Shown one piece after another: positions 16,125-23,815 of a stretch of DNA of 64,000 bases. Source of the stretch: an uncultured Oscillospiraceae bacterium (GTDB taxonomy: Bacteria; Bacillota; Clostridia; Oscillospirales; Oscillospiraceae); contig CAKUHU010000001.1 in the NCBI GenBank assembly GCA_934659425.1, forward strand, positions 372,001-436,000, in the 5' to 3' direction. How positions within the stretch are numbered: position 1 is the first letter of the stretch; every line of letters starts with the position of its first letter. The notes below the pieces were generated by a model that did no database searches, was not told the origin of the DNA, and worked only from the letters and a program-made list of their open reading frames with translations. Both the position numbers and the translations under genes were made by a program.

Positions 16125-17416
16125 GAGGGCTGTTTTGGGGCGGTATCCATCCGGAGGGACATAAAGAGGGGACTGGGAGTAGTCCCGTCCCCATTCCTCC
16201 GCCGGCCAAGGTGGTGCTGCCCATGGTTCAGCACTTGGGGGCGCCCTGCGTCCCCCTGGTGCGGCCCGGAGACCGGGTGAAGATCGGGCAAAAGCTGGGA
16301 GATGGCCGGGGGCTCTGCGTACCGGTCCACGCCTCTGTCTCCGGTGTGGTGGCCGCGGTGGAGCCCCGGCGGCATTCATCGGGCAGGGAAGTGCTGTCGG
16401 TGGTCATCGATAATGATTTTCAGGACAGGATAGCGGAACGGCCCCCCTTTTTGGGGAGGATGGAGCCGGAAAAGACTGTGGAGCGCATCCGGGAGATGGG
16501 CATTGTAGGGATGGGAGGCGCCGCGTTTCCCACCTATCAAAAGATCCGCTCCGCTTTGGGCCAAGTGGATACCCTGATCGCCAACGGCTGTGAATGCGAG
16601 CCTTATATCACGGCTGACGATGTCCTGATGCAGACTTGGCCGGAGTGGGTGATACGGGGGATCGACGTGCTGCGGGCTGTCCTGAAGCCCTGCCGAACGG
16701 TTCTGGCGATAGAGGACAATAAAAAAGCTGCGGCTGCCGAGCTGCAGAGATGCTTGAAGGGGCGGGGGGAGATAGAGCTGATGGTCCTGCCCACCCGCTA
16801 TCCCCAAGGGGCGGAAAAACAGCTTATCCAGGCGGTGACAGGCCGGAAGGTATCCCCCACACAGCTGCCCATCACGGCGGGGTGTGCCGTTTTCAATGTG
16901 GCCACCTGTACTGCGGCCGGGCGGGCGGTGGAAGAGGGGGAAGCCTTGACCCGGAGGATTGTCACTGTTGCGGGTGGTGCCGTGGCAGAGCCGAAAAACT
17001 TTCTGGTTCCTGTGGGAACCCTATTTCAAGATGTGATCGCTGCTGCCGGCGGACTGCGGGGAGAGATCGGACAGGTGATCTCTGGAGGGCCCATGATGGG
17101 GGTGGCCCAGGAGAGTTTGGAGGTCCCCGTTTTGAAGACCACCGGCGCCATCCTTTGCCGAAGGGGAGCGGTCAGCGTTCCGGATAAGCCCGTATGTATC
17201 CGCTGTGGTAAGTGCGTAGCAGTCTGTCCTGTTCACCTGCAGCCGCTCTATCTTTACCGCTATGGCGGACTGGGAGACTGGGAGGAGCTCAAGCGGCTGC
17301 GGCTCCACGACTGTATCGGCTGCGGCTGCTGCTCCTATGTATGCCCCGGCCTGCTCCCCTTGGTGGAGCGGTTCCGGGAACTGAGAAAAAAAGGAAAGGA
17401 GGGGAAAGCGTCTTGA
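16121..17416 (+). CDS. rnfC: RnfC-type electron transport complex subunit
   Basis: 431-residue peripheral subunit of the Rnf family, which takes electrons from NADH or ferredoxin on the inner face of the membrane. Features in order: N-terminal barrel-sandwich segment, NAD/FMN-binding core (GMGGAAFPTYQKI, then ANGCECEPYI), SLBB region, then two 4Fe-4S motifs near the C-terminus, CIRCGKCVAVCP and CIGCGCCSYVCP. Length is normal for Firmicute RnfC, and the long helical C-tail of proteobacterial RnfC is absent. The ATG overlaps the lipoprotein stop, and the TGA overlaps the TTG start of rnfD. Confidence 0.93.
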   Translation: MRGLFWGGIHPEGHKEGTGSSPVPIPPPAKVVLPMVQHLGAPCVPLVRPGDRVKIGQKLGDGRGLCVPVHASVSGVVAAVEPRRHSSGREVLSVVIDNDFQDRIAERPPFLGRMEPEKTVERIREMGIVGMGGAAFPTYQKIRSALGQVDTLIANGCECEPYITADDVLMQTWPEWVIRGIDVLRAVLKPCRTVLAIEDNKKAAAAELQRCLKGRGEIELMVLPTRYPQGAEKQLIQAVTGRKVSPTQLPITAGCAVFNVATCTAAGRAVEEGEALTRRIVTVAGGAVAEPKNFLVPVGTLFQDVIAAAGGLRGEIGQVISGGPMMGVAQESLEVPVLKTTGAILCRRGAVSVPDKPVCIRCGKCVAVCPVHLQPLYLYRYGGLGDWEELKRLRLHDCIGCGCCSYVCPGLLPLVERFRELRKKGKEGKAS

Positions 17417-18381
17417 AACTTTTTGTGACGCCCTCCCCCCATATACGAAGCGGAGAGACCACCCAAAGGCTCATGGGAGCTACCTTGGTGTCCCTGATCC
17501 CTGCCCTGGCCGCGGGGACCTGGTTTTTCGGCCCCAGGGCACTGGCGGTGACCGGGGTCACGATGCTTTCCTGCCTCATCTCTGAATGGACCTTCCGGAA
17601 ACTGTCCGGACAGGCATCCACGCTTTTTAATGGTTCTGCTGCTGTCACCGGGCTGCTGCTGGCTCTGTCCCTTCCCGCCTCCGTGCCCTATTGGATCGGC
17701 GTGGTGGGAGGGGCCTTTGCCGCTGTGGTGGGAAAGGGCTTGTTGGGTGGGCTGGGACAAAATCTGTTCAATCCAGCCCTGTCTGCCCGGGCCTTTCTCA
17801 TGCTGCTGTGGCCCGTCCATCTGACCCGGTACGCCCCGGCGGGGACTTGGCTGTCTATGCTGGGCGGCTTTGACGGCGCAACGGCCGCGACACCCCTCCA
17901 CCATATGCAGATGCCAGCCCTGCCGGAGGAGTCTTTGGCCAATTTGTTTTTGGGGAACATCGGCGGCTGTATCGGAGAGACCTCCGCCTTGGCCCTGCTG
18001 CTTGGAGGCGGCTTTCTGCTGGCACGGCGAGTCATCACCTGGCATATTCCCGTCGCCTATTTGGGGACGGTGGGCGTATTGACGCTGCTGTTTTTCAAGG
18101 GGGAGAACCCGGTGGCGTGGATGGGGTATAGCCTGTTGGGGGGAGGATTGCTGTTGGGTGCACTGTTTATGGCCACAGATTATGCCACCTCACCGGTCAC
18201 GCCAAAGGGCAGGCTGGTCTATGGGGCGGGATGCGGCATTTTGACCGTGCTGTTTCGTTACTATGGGCTGTTTCCCGAAGGTGTCACCTATGCCATTTTG
18301 CTGATGAACGCCTGCGCCTGGGCATTGGACCGGGCATTGCCGTCCAAACGGTTTGGCGATGCGGGAGGTGGTCGGGCATGA
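17413..18381 (+). CDS. rnfD: RnfD-type membrane subunit
   Basis: 322-residue multi-spanning membrane protein of the RnfD/NqrB family. The start is TTG at 17413, which overlaps the rnfC stop (TTGA) and has AAAGGAGGGG upstream; it gives the usual VTPSPHIRS opening. The GGFDGATAATP segment near residue 155 matches the site where RnfD carries covalently bound FMN on threonine. Some eight or more hydrophobic helices follow the family layout. Together with RnfG it would carry electrons across or along the membrane to flavin. Confidence 0.92.
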   Translation: MKLFVTPSPHIRSGETTQRLMGATLVSLIPALAAGTWFFGPRALAVTGVTMLSCLISEWTFRKLSGQASTLFNGSAAVTGLLLALSLPASVPYWIGVVGGAFAAVVGKGLLGGLGQNLFNPALSARAFLMLLWPVHLTRYAPAGTWLSMLGGFDGATAATPLHHMQMPALPEESLANLFLGNIGGCIGETSALALLLGGGFLLARRVITWHIPVAYLGTVGVLTLLFFKGENPVAWMGYSLLGGGLLLGALFMATDYATSPVTPKGRLVYGAGCGILTVLFRYYGLFPEGVTYAILLMNACAWALDRALPSKRFGDAGGGRA

Positions 18382-18917
18382 GGAAAACGGCTGTGCTTCG
18401 GCCCTTCGCAGTGCTGGCGGCTGCCGGGTTGATCCTGTGGGGAATATCCGGGGCCTTGAGGCCCTTGGCGGAGAAAAACGCCGAGATCGAGCGGGAGAAG
18501 ACCCTGTCTCACCTGCTTCCCGGCGGCACCCCCTTTGTAAGGGAGGAATATGGCGATGAGGATGAGATCATTTCTGCCGTCTACCGGGGGCAGACCGGCT
18601 GGGTCATCGAAACGGTCACTGCCGGATATGTGGGGGAGATCACCCTCTTGGTAGGGGTGGATGAGCACGGCAGGGTCACCGGGACGGTGATCCGGGACCT
18701 TGCGGAGACCTGGGGGCTGGGCGGAAAGGCACTGACAGACAGCGCATTTTTGGTACAGCTCATAGAGATAGACCGGGAATTGACCGTGGGAGAAAATGTG
18801 GACGCACTTACCGGGGCCACGGTCACCTCCAAAGCCATCGTCCGGGGAATTAACGCGGCCCGGGCATATGTTACCGGAGCGGATGTGGGCTCTGGAGCCA
18901 CAGAATGGGGGAGCTGA
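18378..18917 (+). CDS. rnfG: RnfG-type FMN-binding subunit
   Basis: 179-residue protein with one N-terminal membrane anchor (about 8-27) and an extracytoplasmic FMN-binding domain. LTGATVTSKAI near residue 148 is the motif where FMN is joined to threonine. Spacing and length are normal for RnfG. ATG overlaps the rnfD stop (ATGA). What should follow in a standard operon, rnfE-rnfA-rnfB, is not here. Confidence 0.92.
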   Translation: MRKTAVLRPFAVLAAAGLILWGISGALRPLAEKNAEIEREKTLSHLLPGGTPFVREEYGDEDEIISAVYRGQTGWVIETVTAGYVGEITLLVGVDEHGRVTGTVIRDLAETWGLGGKALTDSAFLVQLIEIDRELTVGENVDALTGATVTSKAIVRGINAARAYVTGADVGSGATEWGS

Positions 18918-18919
18918 AG

Positions 18920-19357
18920 ATGGAGGAGAGATATGTGCTCCACACACTCTTGCCGGTGGCAGCGGCTTTACTATGCCTCATAGAGGTGGTGGTCCGGGCG
19001 TTTTGGCCCGCTGCCGTCCTGCCCCGGTTTGATATGATTTTCCTGGCCGCGGTGTCCCTGTTGGCATTGGTGGCAGAGAGCTATATAGAAAAGAAATTGC
19101 CCCGCCGGAGGTGGGGGATGACGGCTCTGACGGGAGGGCTGACATTTGGCCTGCTGCCTGTGGCGGCGGGGCTGATTCCGGCGGAGAGTATCCTCCCTCT
19201 GGCGATCGTGGGGGCAGTGACCTTTTTGGTTTTGACAGCCCTTTTCACCTCGCTCCGGCAGTGGATGTCCACTGGCCCCGCAGGAGCATTGGCCCCGCTG
19301 GTAGCTGGGGTACTGCTGTTTTTGGCGTGTCAGGGATTTGCGGGGATGTTTTTGTAA
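18920..19357 (+). CDS. Unknown membrane protein at the end of the Rnf-like operon
   Basis: 145 residues with four to five hydrophobic helices (about 10-28, 33-52, 66-86, 91-112, 121-143). ATG 18920 is chosen for the GGGGGAG six bases upstream; an in-frame ATG at 18905 is possible. It stands where rnfE or rnfA would be, but it is shorter and lacks the recognisable NNxVLxxFLG-type motifs of RnfA/E. I do not know the family. Its position two bases after rnfG argues for a role in the same complex. Confidence 0.7.
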   Translation: MEERYVLHTLLPVAAALLCLIEVVVRAFWPAAVLPRFDMIFLAAVSLLALVAESYIEKKLPRRRWGMTALTGGLTFGLLPVAAGLIPAESILPLAIVGAVTFLVLTALFTSLRQWMSTGPAGALAPLVAGVLLFLACQGFAGMFL

Positions 19358-19541
19358 AAAGATGTTCTCCCCATAGGATGGACAGATGGGGAGCGCCTTT
19401 GGAAGAGGCCGGGAGAGGGGACTGCCTTTCCTGGCCCTTGCATTGCGGCGAATGCTGGCTGTTTTTGCGGGAGAGAAATGTGTGGATGTCCTTCTTTTTC
19501 CCGAACTGTCCGCATATCCCTGAGTGAAAGGGGTGTTGTCC

Positions 19542-20915
19542 ATGCTGGAGAGGCTGGCCGACGGGCTTTGGCAGCCTTGGTTGCTGGGGCTGTTTTTGTT
19601 GGTGGGGCTTTGGTGTACGCTGGGAAGCGAGACCTTTTCCATCTTTGGCATCAAGATATGGCTCAGAGGCTCTGTGGGAAGTCTGTTTCATCAAAGGCAG
19701 AGACGCGCTGCCGGGGGACTGACCCAGTTTCAGGCCTTGTCTACTGCCCTGGCCTCTACCATTGGAACTGGCTCGATTGCTGGGGTGGCCACCGCCATTT
19801 TTTTCGGAGGGCCGGGGGCGGTATTCTGGATGTGGGTATCCGCGTTTTTAGGGCTCATGACCAGCTTTGTGGAAAAGACATTGGCGGTCAAGTACCGGGA
19901 GAGGACCGCCGATGGGGGGTGGAAGGGCGGTCCTATGAACTATATGAGCCGGCGCCTGGGATGGCGATGGGCGGCGAAATGGTTTTCCCTGTGGTGTGTG
20001 CTGGCCTCTCTCTCCGGCGGAGCGCTGGTACAGTCCAATTCCATCTCCGCCGCCCTCCATGCCGTCCTGGGCTGGGACCGGCTGGCGGTGGGCGTGGCAA
20101 CGGCTGCGGCCACCGGTATAGTGATCTTAGGAGGGATTGACCGGGTGGGAAGAGTCAGCGAAAAACTGGTGCCTGCGATGGCGCTCCTTTTTTTAAGTGC
20201 TGGCTGCGGGGTCATCCTGTCCCACTGGGAGGCCGTCCTGCCCGCTCTCCAGCAGATCGTTACCTGCGCCTTGATACCGGAGGCGGCACTGGGGGGAGCA
20301 GCGGGGTACACGGTGTCTGCCGCCCTTCGATATGGAGTCGCCCGGGGCGTCTTTACCAATGAGGCTGGAATGGGCTCCTCCGCTATGGCCCATGCCGCCG
20401 CCGACGCGGAATTCCCCGCACAAGAGGGCTTTTGGGGGATCTTTGAAGTGTTTTTTGCTACGCTGGTAGTATGCACTGTCACGGCGTTTGCCATTCTGAC
20501 TTCCGGGGTATATGATCCCGCCGCCGCATTGGAGGCGCTGCGAAACGGGACGGTGACAGGAGAGATGGCGGGCTCTCCCTTGTCTGCCGCCGCTTTTTCG
20601 ACCCTGTTTGGCTATTGGGGAAGCCTGATCGTGGCCGTATGCCTGCTTCTGTTTGCCTTTACGTCTCTTTTGGGATGGAGCTATTATGGCGAGCGGGGGT
20701 TTTCCTATCTGCTGGGAGACAACACGCTGAAAAAAAGCTTTCGGTTCCTTTTCCTGCTGACAGTGGCTGCAGGCAGCATAGGACAGGTGGGGGCGGTGTG
20801 GGCCTTGTCTGATATCTGCAATGGCCTGATGGCCCTTCCCAACCTGCTGGCTGTGATGATCCTGGCACCGGAGGCGTGGGGAGAATTGAGAAAATATAAG
20901 CGCAAGGGCGGATAG
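19542..20915 (+). CDS. Sodium:alanine/glycine symporter, AGCS family
   Basis: 457-residue carrier with about ten to eleven membrane helices that brings alanine or glycine in with sodium. Diagnostic blocks: QALSTALASTIGTGSIAGVATAI, GPGAVFWMWVSAFLG and VFTNEAGMGSSAMAHAAA. ATG 19542 follows AAGGGGTG; a GTG at 19524 is also in frame. A sodium-linked carrier beside an Rnf-like operon is suggestive, but a gap of about 180 bases and the lack of overlap give no proof of shared transcription. Confidence 0.93.
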   Translation: MLERLADGLWQPWLLGLFLLVGLWCTLGSETFSIFGIKIWLRGSVGSLFHQRQRRAAGGLTQFQALSTALASTIGTGSIAGVATAIFFGGPGAVFWMWVSAFLGLMTSFVEKTLAVKYRERTADGGWKGGPMNYMSRRLGWRWAAKWFSLWCVLASLSGGALVQSNSISAALHAVLGWDRLAVGVATAAATGIVILGGIDRVGRVSEKLVPAMALLFLSAGCGVILSHWEAVLPALQQIVTCALIPEAALGGAAGYTVSAALRYGVARGVFTNEAGMGSSAMAHAAADAEFPAQEGFWGIFEVFFATLVVCTVTAFAILTSGVYDPAAALEALRNGTVTGEMAGSPLSAAAFSTLFGYWGSLIVAVCLLLFAFTSLLGWSYYGERGFSYLLGDNTLKKSFRFLFLLTVAAGSIGQVGAVWALSDICNGLMALPNLLAVMILAPEAWGELRKYKRKGG

Positions 20916-20937
20916 GATCCGCCCTTGCGCTATTTTT
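20899..20937. terminator. Bidirectional terminator between AGCS and HAD genes
   Basis: 15-bp stem AGCGCAAGGGCGGAT/ATCCGCCCTTGCGCT with an AGG loop, A/T-rich on both sides. It overlaps the stop codons of both convergent genes. Confidence 0.9.
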
Positions 20938-21583
20938 CAAGCCAGGCCAGCAGCTCTGCCGGGCTGTGGATCAAAAGCTCTGCCCCATGCTCCCGCAGGA
21001 AGGCCTCCTCCCGAAAGCCCCAGGTCACTGAGGCACAGGGCAGATGCGCATTTTTTGCCGTCTGAAGATCCACCTCGGAGTCCCCCACATAGAGGGTCCG
21101 CCCATGCACTGCCCCTAAGGTCTCCATCACGTGAAGCACCATGGAGGGAGCGGGCTTCTTGGGGGCGGAGGGGGATTCTCCGGCGGCAGCGTCTAAGAGT
21201 CCGGGGAAGTATTTTTCTGACAGCCTCTTCACCGCCAGATCGAATTTATTGGATACCACAGCCAGCCGGCAGCCCCTCTTCCGCAGGGCCTTCAGAAGCT
21301 CTGTGATGCCGGGATAGGGTATGGTTTGATCCTCCATGTGGGAGGCATAGCAGCGCTTAAACAGGGCCAGGGCTTGCGCGGTATCCTCGGGGCCTGTCCC
21401 CGGGGGGACGGCCCGCTGGATCAACTTGGCCACCCCATCCCCTAAGAAGAGCCGGATCTCGTCCCGGCTTCTGAGCGGCCAGCCCAGGTCATGGAGCACA
21501 TTGTTGACAGAGTCCGTTAAATCGTCCAAGGTGTCTAAAAGGGTGCCGTCCAGGTCAAAGATCACTGTATCGCAGCGGAGCAT
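20930..21583 (-). CDS. HAD-superfamily phosphatase, phosphoglycolate phosphatase-like
   Basis: 217-residue soluble hydrolase. Motif I is FDLDGTLLD (residues 9-17), whose first Asp is the nucleophile. Motif II is VVSNKFD (about 109), motif III Lys lies in the APKKPAP stretch (about 141-147), and motif IV is YVGDSEVDLQTAKNA (about 168-182). The helical cap after motif I places it with Gph/PpaX enzymes, which act on 2-phosphoglycolate or pyrophosphate; the true substrate is uncertain. It is a single gene convergent with the AGCS symporter. Confidence 0.9.
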   Translation of the reverse strand: MLRCDTVIFDLDGTLLDTLDDLTDSVNNVLHDLGWPLRSRDEIRLFLGDGVAKLIQRAVPPGTGPEDTAQALALFKRCYASHMEDQTIPYPGITELLKALRKRGCRLAVVSNKFDLAVKRLSEKYFPGLLDAAAGESPSAPKKPAPSMVLHVMETLGAVHGRTLYVGDSEVDLQTAKNAHLPCASVTWGFREEAFLREHGAELLIHSPAELLAWLEK

Positions 21584-21668
21584 AGAAGGTCTCCTTTGTA
21601 TTTTAGAATGCGGCGCTCAGGGATGGCGCACAGGCGTATCAAGAAAGGGAACGCCGCCTGGAGCTATT

Positions 21669-22604
21669 TTACCACAATAGGAAGCATTTGACGAGGGAAA
21701 AGGCCAAAAAACCACAGACGGGGAAGGTCAGGAGCCACGCCGCCCCCAAAGACCCGGCCACTTTCGCGTTGGGAGAGGTCCCCGCCCCCAAAATGGCGGC
21801 GGTCTTGGCGTGGGTGGTAGATACCGGGAACCCCCATAAGGTACATGCGGCCAAGGTGACGGCGCAGCCCAACTCCGCGGCAAAGCCAGAGCGGGGGGGG
21901 AGGAGGACCATTTTCCGGCCCACGGTGTCGATGATGCGGCGCCCTCCGATCAGCGTGCCCAGGGCCATCAGTACGGCACAGGTCCAGTTTGCCCAGGGAG
22001 GGAGGATGTATTCTCCAGCTTGGAGAGTGAGGACCAATGCCAGGATCCCCAAGAATTTTTGACCGTCCTGGGCGCCGTGGAGGAAGGCGGTCAGGGCGGC
22101 TCCCACAAGCTGTCCTGACTGGTAGAGGGCCTTTCGACTGTGGGGGAGAAGGCGCTGGAACAGATGTCCCAAAGCAGCGCCCAGAGCCAAAGAGAGCACC
22201 AACCCAAAGGCTACCTGAAGCAAGGGGCCCAGGCGCAGATGGCCCGTGCCCAAGGCCAGGGCCGCCCCGGTGAGACCGGCGATCAGGGCGTGGCTCTCAC
22301 TGGTGGGGATGCTGAAGAGCCAGGCGATCACCGCCCACAAGACGGTGGCGGTCAGGGCAGCGGTGAGAGCAGTGAGGGCATGGGGGCCAAAGTCGGCGAT
22401 GGAATAGAGGGTGCGGGCCACTGCGTCGCTAACAGCGGCGGTGCAGATCACGCCGAGGAAGTTGCAGACGGCGGCCAAGGCTGCGGCAGCGGGAAAAGGG
22501 AGCACCCCGGCGGCCACCGGCGTGGCGATGGCGTTAGGGGCATCGGTCCAACCGTTGACCAGGATGACGGCGGCAAGAAGCAGAAGAACAGGAAAAAGCG
22601 GCAT
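21669..22604 (-). CDS. pit: PiT-family inorganic phosphate transporter
   Basis: 311-residue membrane carrier. ATG 22604 is chosen because upstream in-frame codons cross a hairpin and lack hydrophobicity; from here the protein opens into the family's NGWTDAPNAIAT motif (about 17-28). The second signature half is GFPVSTTHAKTAAILGAG near the C-terminus. About nine to ten helices. Low-affinity phosphate uptake coupled to protons or sodium is expected. A strong hairpin ends 12 bases before the ATG and includes the ribosome site in one arm. Confidence 0.9.
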   Translation of the reverse strand: MPLFPVLLLLAAVILVNGWTDAPNAIATPVAAGVLPFPAAAALAAVCNFLGVICTAAVSDAVARTLYSIADFGPHALTALTAALTATVLWAVIAWLFSIPTSESHALIAGLTGAALALGTGHLRLGPLLQVAFGLVLSLALGAALGHLFQRLLPHSRKALYQSGQLVGAALTAFLHGAQDGQKFLGILALVLTLQAGEYILPPWANWTCAVLMALGTLIGGRRIIDTVGRKMVLLPPRSGFAAELGCAVTLAACTLWGFPVSTTHAKTAAILGAGTSPNAKVAGSLGAAWLLTFPVCGFLAFSLVKCFLLW

Positions 22605-22616
22605 AAAAGAAAAGCA

Positions 22617-22643
22617 CCCCCTGCCGCATTGTACGGCAGGGGG
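22617..22643 (-). terminator. Hairpin between the glycosyltransferase gene and pit
   Basis: Perfect 10-bp CCCCCTGCCG/CGGCAGGGGG stem with a 7-base loop; the minus strand continues TGCTTTTCTTTT into the pit ATG. It can end the glycan operon, and because the AGGGGG arm is also the pit ribosome site it could control pit translation. Confidence 0.65.
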
Positions 22644-22729
22644 CGGAAAGATATGACAGGCAAACGGCGGGTGCCGCGGCCGACACACGGGTCTATGCTT
22701 CGCAGAGCGGCCAGCCGTGACCTTCTCGC

Positions 22730-23815
22730 TTAAAACAGCCCAATGCTCTCTAAAATGCGGTTGACCTCCTCTGAGCGAACGCTCCAAGCGGCGGCCTTTC
22801 CGTATTCCCGGCGGCGGTCTTTGGCCCAGGAGCCGGTCTCCTCCAAAGCGCGGGAGCAGAGGAGGGCAAACTCCGCCGGGGAGTGGGCTCCGTAGACCAC
22901 ATCGGGGAAATGCTCTACCTGGTCAGGGCGGAGCATGGCCACGATGGGCTTGCCAGAGGACAGATATTCAAAGAGACGGGCGTGGATCACGTCATCATAG
23001 AGCCGCCCACGGCGCAAAAGATAGAGACAGGCGTCAAAAGCGCAGAGATAATCGGGCAGGTCCACCGGGGACACCGGCCCGACCGCCCGGACATTAGGCT
23101 CCTGCAACAGCTGGGGGAGGAGCCGGCACCCGGCGTCCCGCCCCACCAGAACAATGGTGCAGTCCGGACGGGAAGCGGCCAATTTCATCAGCGGGGTCAT
23201 ATCCAGATCGGGCCAGAGGGTTCCCACATGGCCAAAGATGGGCCCTTGGATATCACAAAGAGAACCGGGGCGTGGAAGCTGGTCCTTGACGAACATAGGG
23301 TAATTGCAGCCAAAGGGGAGAATGGTCACGTTGGAGCTGCAGGGGGAGAGATGATTGACCAGGTCAGGGGAGGCGGCAAAGACCACATCGGCGGCGGCGG
23401 TCAATTCGCTCTCCCACGATTCGGGGAAGTCGGGCCAGTCCTGGTAACAGTCGTAGACCAGCCCGCGGTAAGCAATATCGTCCAGATATTCCGCTCCGCC
23501 GGGGCTGGCGCACCAGAGGAGGGGCTCCCGAAAACGGTGCTTTTCCAATTTGGATTGGAGGAACTGGACGGTGCGGTTGGCGCTGTAGCGGGACAGGAAG
23601 CGCGGGACCGCGGTCCCCTCAGGCCGAGGAGGGAGCGTATAGGCGATAAGCCCGGGGCGGAGCTGGCGCCCTGGGCGCTTCCAGGCGTTGGAGCCCCGTG
23701 GAGCGGGAGGTTCAAAAAAGAGGACCTCGGCGTCTTTCATCCGGCTCATAAGCTGCTGGGTGCGGGTAGGCATGGCGGACCAGGGCTCCCCGGAGAGACA
23801 GAGCACCTGTCTCAT
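22730..23815 (-). CDS. Glycosyltransferase, TuaH-like
   Basis: 361-residue cytoplasmic glycosyltransferase of the GT-B type. It starts VLCLSGEPWSAMPTRTQQLMSR, an opening seen in TuaH-like enzymes of teichuronic acid or surface glycan synthesis. The C-terminal half has FGHVGTLWPDLDM (about 193-205) and the nucleotide-sugar binding stretch RLFEYLSSGKPIVA (about 284-297). Its ATG overlaps the stop of the upstream GT4-CsaB gene (ATGA), so both act in one pathway, most likely a pyruvylated cell-wall polysaccharide. Confidence 0.82.
   Translation of the reverse strand: MRQVLCLSGEPWSAMPTRTQQLMSRMKDAEVLFFEPPAPRGSNAWKRPGRQLRPGLIAYTLPPRPEGTAVPRFLSRYSANRTVQFLQSKLEKHRFREPLLWCASPGGAEYLDDIAYRGLVYDCYQDWPDFPESWESELTAAADVVFAASPDLVNHLSPCSSNVTILPFGCNYPMFVKDQLPRPGSLCDIQGPIFGHVGTLWPDLDMTPLMKLAASRPDCTIVLVGRDAGCRLLPQLLQEPNVRAVGPVSPVDLPDYLCAFDACLYLLRRGRLYDDVIHARLFEYLSSGKPIVAMLRPDQVEHFPDVVYGAHSPAEFALLCSRALEETGSWAKDRRREYGKAAAWSVRSEEVNRILESIGLF

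Noticed and set aside
19358..19541. Terminator after the Rnf-like operon
   Set aside because: A CTCCCCAT/ATGGGGAG-type hairpin exists near 19367-19393 but lacks a T-run, so I could not call it.
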